From: Winogradskyella sp.
GTDB taxonomy: Bacteria > Bacteroidota > Bacteroidia > Flavobacteriales > Flavobacteriaceae
Direction: 5' to 3'
Length of the DNA: 64,000 nucleotides
Assembly (NCBI RefSeq): GCF_013213835.1
Contig: NZ_JABSSU010000009.1
Span: 66,148 to 130,147 of the forward strand
How positions within the stretch are numbered: the stretch's first letter is position 1; each line of letters opens with the position of its first letter. This document shows positions 59,355 through 64,000 of the stretch, piece after piece. The notes below the pieces were generated by a model. It did no database searches, was not told where the DNA came from, and saw only the letters and a list, made by a program, of their open reading frames with translations. The position numbers and the translations under genes are program-made.

Positions 59355-61388
59355 TTAAATTAATCCGTTATATTTTCTGATAAACCACTCAGCAAAAAGG
59401 CTTAACCCAATAATACCAAGTAAGTATTTCCAATCTATCAAAGGTACGATATTTTTGGTGCTTTTTTGAGTGATTTGGTAACGTGTATCTGCTAATAATT
59501 TGTTAATTATATCAGTAGTCTGATTGTAGAAAAATGCCTTACCATTACTATTTTCAGCCAAAGTGTTTAGTTTGGTTACATCAGCGTTTAAGAATTGTTG
59601 TTCTACATTATATTCAATGACCTCAAAAGTACCTGAAGCAGACACATTCTCTTCATTATGTTTAATTGTAAAATCATAAGTTCCTGCTTCAATACCGCTT
59701 AAATCAACACTGTAATTACTGTTATTTAATAGCAATGGAACTTCCCGCAAATTATTAGTGTCTTTGTTCTTAAGAACGATTGTTAGTGCCGCAGAATCAT
59801 CAAACTCGAAACTCTTATTGAAGTATTGAGCTGAAATGACGACATCTTCATTTCCATTATAAAAGGATTGATAATCAACATTCAGACGGTTTCGCTTTTT
59901 ATTAGAACTTAGATATTGAATGAGTTTTCCGATAAAATTATCAAAGTCTTCAAAACTACCAGAATCTAAATATGATTGTGCTCTCCAACGCCAAATGCCT
60001 TCACCACTTAAAAGTGCGTGTTTTTTATTATCAATCTCAAAGGTAGAGAGCATAGCCTGTTTTATATCAATTCCATTAACCATTTTAGATAAAATAATCT
60101 CATTAGGTACAGAGAACTGAACATTACCAAATTCAGATTTTAGAGGTGGAAAACCTTCAAAGTTGATATTGTCAATTATAAATGTACTGTAATTTCGGTT
60201 TAAAATTGGTTGAAAGTCTTCGGTCTGATTGGTTATTTTATGTTTGAAATTGGTTTCAATAGAATTTAAGAAAGTATAGTCTGAAGTTAAACCTGTAATG
60301 ATAAAAGTATTAAGGTTTTCTTTATTAATTATTTTGAATACATTATTAAACCTATCATTTGGCTGATATAAGATAACTAATTGAAAGTCATTAATTTTTT
60401 CTGAAAATTCATTTGGTTTTAAAATTGAAGCGCTTCTTTGTTCGTTGCTTTCAATAGACTTTTTGAGTGTGCCTAAATCTGGGTGCAAACTTTCAGAAAC
60501 TATGGCAATATTTGTTTTCTGTTCTATGACTTCTACTCCAAAACTTTTAGAATTGTTTACAGTATTTCTTTCACCTTCTATAGGTGAGATTTCAACTCTG
60601 TACGTTTTAACTCCTACTCTATTAGCTGGCAATGCAGTAGAAATGATTTCTGAAGTTTTTGACGCATCAAATTGTAAGGATTTGCGGAATACTACATTAT
60701 CGCCTGAATAAATCATTAATTCAGAATCTACAGATTCATCGCCATTATAATTTGCGATAATCTCAATAGGAAATTGGTTCTTCAAAAAAACATAACGATT
60801 AACGTTAAGCTGTTTTATACTTAGATCAGAATATTTGGTTGAATCTCCCAAGATAATAGGGTAAATTTCTTGGTTTACAGCTTTTGATGTAAAACTATAA
60901 TCTGCACCAAAGGTTTGGTTTCCGTCCGAAATTAAAACAATTGGTGCAGTTTCATTTTTATAAACTTCACCAAGCTGCTTTAAAGTATTAGAAATATTAG
61001 ATTGCTTTTCTGAATAACTTAAACTATCGTTTTCTGAAATATTCTTACCGAAACTAAAGGTTTTTATGATAAAACGTTCCTTTAAATCTTCATTAGATCT
61101 TAAAGACTCAATAACCGCCTCAGCATTTTCATTTTGATTTAAGTACGAAATGGATTCTGAATTATCAACTGCTAAAACCAGGTTAGGTTTTTCGTCATCA
61201 TAGCTATAAGATTCAAACTTAGGATTAATGAGCAACAAGAGTATTCCTAAAATAGAAAGCGTTCTTAAGCCAGTTAATAGATATTTAAGGTTTGACTTAA
61301 GCTTAGATTTATATATATACTGAAACAGCGCTAAAAATAGCGCTGTTATTCCAGCTATGATTATGTAAATAATGGTTTCGGAACTCAT
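59355..61388 (-). CDS. VWA-domain membrane protein
   Basis: This 677-residue protein has two N-terminal membrane helices (about 5-25 and 36-55). A von Willebrand A-like domain follows with a MIDAS motif D75-x-S77-x-S79 in VLAVDNSES. The rest is beta-rich, extracytoplasmic by prediction, with bacterial-Ig-like segments (GIEAGTYDFTIKHNEENVSA). A last membrane helix of about 653-670 (LLGIIGLSLFAEWFIRKY) anchors the C-terminus. The pattern resembles Bat-type/glutamine-amidotransferase-like membrane proteins common in Bacteroidota. Its role is unknown. A repeat lies between it and fabG. Confidence 0.8.
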   Translation of the reverse strand: MSSETIIYIIIAGITALFLALFQYIYKSKLKSNLKYLLTGLRTLSILGILLLLINPKFESYSYDDEKPNLVLAVDNSESISYLNQNENAEAVIESLRSNEDLKERFIIKTFSFGKNISENDSLSYSEKQSNISNTLKQLGEVYKNETAPIVLISDGNQTFGADYSFTSKAVNQEIYPIILGDSTKYSDLSIKQLNVNRYVFLKNQFPIEIIANYNGDESVDSELMIYSGDNVVFRKSLQFDASKTSEIISTALPANRVGVKTYRVEISPIEGERNTVNNSKSFGVEVIEQKTNIAIVSESLHPDLGTLKKSIESNEQRSASILKPNEFSEKINDFQLVILYQPNDRFNNVFKIINKENLNTFIITGLTSDYTFLNSIETNFKHKITNQTEDFQPILNRNYSTFIIDNINFEGFPPLKSEFGNVQFSVPNEIILSKMVNGIDIKQAMLSTFEIDNKKHALLSGEGIWRWRAQSYLDSGSFEDFDNFIGKLIQYLSSNKKRNRLNVDYQSFYNGNEDVVISAQYFNKSFEFDDSAALTIVLKNKDTNNLREVPLLLNNSNYSVDLSGIEAGTYDFTIKHNEENVSASGTFEVIEYNVEQQFLNADVTKLNTLAENSNGKAFFYNQTTDIINKLLADTRYQITQKSTKNIVPLIDWKYLLGIIGLSLFAEWFIRKYNGLI

Positions 61389-61417
61389 TAATTTAATTTA
61401 ATCTTGAGATTTTAAAC

Positions 61418-61470
61418 TTCACTTCGACAAGCTCAGTGTGATATCTCAATTAAAATGCAGGAATGACAAT
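61418..61470. repeat. Dispersed palindromic repeat between fabG and the VWA gene
   Basis: CTTCACTTCGACAAGCTCAG is followed by TGTGATATCTC and then GCAGGAATGACAATTATG. It combines the TTCGAC.AGCTCAG core and the GCAGGAATGACA end of the repeats seen in the his operon. It ends at the fabG stop. Confidence 0.68.
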
Positions 61471-62216
61471 TATGTCAGCATTCCACCATCTACGTTTAAG
61501 GTTTGCCCGGTAACATAAGCACTCATGTCACTTGCTAAGAATACGCATGCATTAGCAATATCTTCAGGCGTACCACCTCGTTTTAATGGAATTGCAGCTC
61601 TCCAACCTTTAACTGTTTCTTCGTCTAATTTTGCAGTCATTTCTGTCTCAATAAAACCTGGCGCAATGACATTACTTCTAATATTCCGAGAACCTAATTC
61701 TAATGCTACAGACTTAGAAAAACCAATGATTCCAGCTTTTGAAGCCGCGTAATTAGTTTGGCCAGCATTACCCTTAACACCAACAACCGAACTCATATTA
61801 ATTATAGAACCTTTTCTTTGTTTTAGCATGGTGCGTTGTACTGCTTTAGTCATATTAAAAACAGACTTTAGGTTCACTTCTATAACTTTATCAAAATCTT
61901 CTTCACCCATGCGCATTAAGAGATTATCTTTTGTAATACCTGCGTTATTTACAAGTACATCTATAGCACCAAATTCTTCTAAAACATCAGCAGCTAATTT
62001 TTGAGCTTCTTCAAAACTTGCAGCATTACTTTGATAACCTTTTGCCTTTACTCCTAAAGCGTTTAATTCTGCTTCTAAAGCCTTAGCAGCATCAACTGAT
62101 GAACTATATGTAAACGCCACATTTGCGCCTTGTTGTGCAAAAACTTCAGCAATACCCTTTCCTATACCTCTACTGGCACCAGTAATAATAGCTGTTTTAC
62201 CTTCTAATAATTTCAT
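61470..62216 (-). CDS. fabG: 3-oxoacyl-[acyl-carrier-protein] reductase
   Basis: This 248-residue NADPH-dependent SDR reduces beta-ketoacyl-ACP in fatty acid elongation. The cofactor motif TGASRGIG is at 12-19, NNAGITKDNLLMRM at 89-102, the catalytic S141-Y155-K159 in NMSSVVG and YAASK, and the ends ASDMSAYVTGQTLNVDGGM are those of FabG. Its length is typical. It has its own consensus promoter upstream and no other fab gene next to it. Confidence 0.93.
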   Translation of the reverse strand: MKLLEGKTAIITGASRGIGKGIAEVFAQQGANVAFTYSSSVDAAKALEAELNALGVKAKGYQSNAASFEEAQKLAADVLEEFGAIDVLVNNAGITKDNLLMRMGEEDFDKVIEVNLKSVFNMTKAVQRTMLKQRKGSIINMSSVVGVKGNAGQTNYAASKAGIIGFSKSVALELGSRNIRSNVIAPGFIETEMTAKLDEETVKGWRAAIPLKRGGTPEDIANACVFLASDMSAYVTGQTLNVDGGMLT

Positions 62217-62261
62217 TTTTATAATATGTTAGTTAGTGTCTTTCTTCGTTAAAATCAAATT

Positions 62262-62289
62262 CAAATATAGCAATTACTAGGTTCTTCAA
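62262..62289 (-). promoter_or_regulatory. fabG promoter, TTG-N17-TATATTTG
   Basis: On the minus strand the -33 TTG (62287-62289) and -7 TATATTTG (62262-62269) are 17 bases apart, 45 bases before the fabG ATG. The 250-bp gap between fabG and the divergent ABC gene holds one promoter for each; nothing else was seen in it. Confidence 0.65.
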
Positions 62290-62440
62290 AATAAAAAAAC
62301 TCATAATTTAAATATAAAAAACATTGAAGTATTATGCGATTTTAGCTTAGTTGTTATTTTTAAATTCTATTTGATTTTATTAGAAATAAGGGTTGAATAA
62401 ATTTTAATAAATTATTCACTTATACAGACTTAATGACAGT

Positions 62441-62448
62441 TATATTTG
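62441..62448 (+). promoter_or_regulatory. -7 promoter element TATATTTG
   Basis: This exact TAnnTTTG match lies 18 bases before the ABC ATPase start. No TTG is found at the expected -33 distance. Confidence 0.5.
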
Positions 62449-62466
62449 TAGTTATATTAAACCCTT

Positions 62467-63093
62467 ATGATAAGTACAAATAATCTTAAATACTCTTATG
62501 AAGACGGAAAACAGTTTAGTTTTCCGGATATAAATTTAAAAAGTGACGAACATTTAATAATACTTGGGTCTTCTGGTATCGGGAAGACTACGCTTTTACA
62601 TTTAATGTCTGGTCTATTAAAGCCAAATGAAGGCACAATAACCATAGCAAACACAGAGATTAGTTCATTAACCCAAGGTGATATAGATAAATTTAGAGGC
62701 GAACATCTAGGTATTATTTTTCAACAATACCAATTTATCAAATCATTAAGTGTCAAAGACAATCTTATTTTAAGACAAAGCTATCCTAAAAGATTTCATG
62801 ACAAGAAAAGACTAATGGATTTGGCTGAACGATTAGGACTTACAGAACATTTAAATAAAAAAACAACAGCCTTAAGTCAAGGACAACAGCAACGTCTATC
62901 TATTGCCTTAGGGCTCATTCATAAACCTAAGGTTGTTTTTGCAGATGAACCAACCTCTAATTTAGATGACACCAATTGTGATAAAGTCATAGAATTACTA
63001 AAAGAAGAAGCCGAAATTAGTGGTAGCAACTTAATTATTATTACGCATGACCAACGTGTGAAATCTCATTTTAAAAACCAAGTTGTATTATGA
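62467..63093 (+). CDS. ABC transporter ATPase (LolD/MacB type)
   Basis: This 208-residue ATPase has Walker A at 34-42 (GSSGIGKTT), Q-loop in IIFQQYQF, signature LSQGQ at 136-140, Walker B VVFADEP with D160-E161, and the switch His in IITHDQR. Length and sequence fit the LolD/MacB/FtsE group that pairs with FtsX-like permeases. The permease gene follows with a four-base ATGA overlap, so they form one transporter. The cargo is unknown. Confidence 0.92.
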   Translation: MISTNNLKYSYEDGKQFSFPDINLKSDEHLIILGSSGIGKTTLLHLMSGLLKPNEGTITIANTEISSLTQGDIDKFRGEHLGIIFQQYQFIKSLSVKDNLILRQSYPKRFHDKKRLMDLAERLGLTEHLNKKTTALSQGQQQRLSIALGLIHKPKVVFADEPTSNLDDTNCDKVIELLKEEAEISGSNLIIITHDQRVKSHFKNQVVL

Positions 63094-64000
63094 GCATAGT
63101 ATACTTAGCCTATAAGAATTTGGTCTCAAAACCATTAAATCTAGCATTAAGTTTACTATTGTTAATGCTTAGTGTCTCTCTAGTTACTTTTGTATTCCAG
63201 TTACGAGACCAATTAGACAATCAATTAGATAGAAATATTGCGCCTTTTGATATGGTTGTTGGTGCAAAAGGAAGCCCATTGCAATTGATATTATCATCTG
63301 TATTACATATTGATGCACCAACAGGAAATATAAAACTCAGTGACGTAAAACTACTTCAGAAGCACCCATTTGTAAAAGCAGCAATTCCTGTATCTTACGG
63401 TGATAATTATAATGGTTATAGAATTTTAGGTACAAAAAAAGAGTATTTACAACGCTATAATGTAGGATTATCTGAAGGTAAACTATTTGAAAAACCATTT
63501 GAAGCCGTAATTGGTTATAAAGCTGCTAGACTTCTTGGATTAAGTATTGGTGACACGTTTGTTGGTAATCATGGATTAGTAGCTTCTCAAGGACATTCTC
63601 ACGATGATAAACCTTATATAGTTACTGGAATTTTAGAACAATCTGGTACTGTGGTGGATCAACTCATTGTTACAAGCTTAGAGAGTGTTTGGGACGCACA
63701 TGATCACGGTGATGAGCACGACCATGATGAAGATCATCATCATGAACATGCAAATGAAGACAAAGAAATAACTTCCTTATTGGTAAAGTTTAAAAGTCCT
63801 TTAGGAATGGTACAATTACCAAGATATATTAATGAAAACACCAATGCACAAGCAGCCTTACCTGGTTTTGAAATTCAAAAATTAATGAATCTGTTGGGAT
63901 CTGGTGTAAAAACAATTAATGGTATTGCTATTGCAATTTTATTGGTATCTGCATTTAGTATTTTTATTAGTCTATTGAAAACGATACGAGAACGACGAAA
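63090..64000 (+). CDS. FtsX/MacB-like ABC permease with His-rich loop (3' end outside window)
   Basis: 303 codons are present. The protein opens with a membrane helix of about 15-38 (PLNLALSLLLLMLSVSLVTFVFQL), then a large periplasmic domain of about 40-275 of the MacB_PCD type (FDMVVGAKGSPLQLILSSVLHIDAPTGNI). The last visible part starts the second membrane helix (GIAIAILLVSAFSIFISLL). Residues 202-221 of the periplasmic domain are HDHGDEHDHDEDHHHEHA, eight His in 17 residues, suggesting metal binding, perhaps Zn. It is coupled to the ATPase gene by overlap. Confidence 0.88.
   Translation, partial: MSIVYLAYKNLVSKPLNLALSLLLLMLSVSLVTFVFQLRDQLDNQLDRNIAPFDMVVGAKGSPLQLILSSVLHIDAPTGNIKLSDVKLLQKHPFVKAAIPVSYGDNYNGYRILGTKKEYLQRYNVGLSEGKLFEKPFEAVIGYKAARLLGLSIGDTFVGNHGLVASQGHSHDDKPYIVTGILEQSGTVVDQLIVTSLESVWDAHDHGDEHDHDEDHHHEHANEDKEITSLLVKFKSPLGMVQLPRYINENTNAQAALPGFEIQKLMNLLGSGVKTINGIAIAILLVSAFSIFISLLKTIRERR

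Overview
The window looks like chromosomal DNA of an AT-rich member of the Flavobacteriaceae (Bacteroidota). Supporting signs are many secreted proteins with type IX secretion (T9SS) sorting domains, SprB-like gliding adhesins, PorP/SprF proteins, TAnnTTTG-type promoters, and Bacteroidota families such as DUF3857, DUF4251 and DUF6090. I saw no rRNA, tRNA, CRISPR array, transposase or phage module.

Positions 1-23.3 kb (minus strand) hold a gliding/adhesin locus whose order matches sprC-sprD-sprB-sprF, followed by a second sprB-like gene that runs off the left edge. The two giant adhesin genes lie 9,437 bp apart. They share a tract of about 6.58 kb that looks identical by eye, but have clearly diverged N-terminal heads, diverged last codons and diverged leaders. 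This fits recent gene conversion between old paralogues. SprD joins a PorP/SprF barrel, a long Ala/Glu/Lys coiled coil and a SPOR-like domain.

Positions 23.5-31.8 kb hold a small secreted protein, an intradiol-dioxygenase-like protein that has lost its His-x-His iron ligands, and a multidomain GH81 endo-1,3-beta-glucanase with a T9SS tail, bracketed by two copies of the same terminator. Next comes a three-gene unit (SDR, MBL-fold hydrolase, AraC regulator) preceded by two direct repeats spaced 21 bp just upstream of a consensus promoter, a likely AraC-type operator.

Positions 32-50.3 kb are mostly housekeeping or conserved genes: DUF3857/transglutaminase protein, DUF2452, a DUF6090 gene broken by one in-frame TGA, MltF-like lytic transglycosylase, PNPOx-family protein, SLC12-like transporter, SF2 helicase, M23-LysM peptidase, topoisomerase III, an MscS channel and several small unknowns.

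Positions 50.3-58.5 kb carry truA and a complete histidine operon (hisG-D-C-B-H-A-F-IE). A previously unlisted 17-residue leader peptide containing His-His-His-Leu-His lies upstream of an intrinsic terminator, a textbook attenuator layout. Palindromic repeats of a CATTC...GAATG family sit in two gaps of the operon, and one is inserted in frame inside hisA. Positions 58.5-64 kb hold a prohibitin-family protein, a VWA membrane protein, fabG and the start of an ABC exporter whose permease has a His-rich loop.
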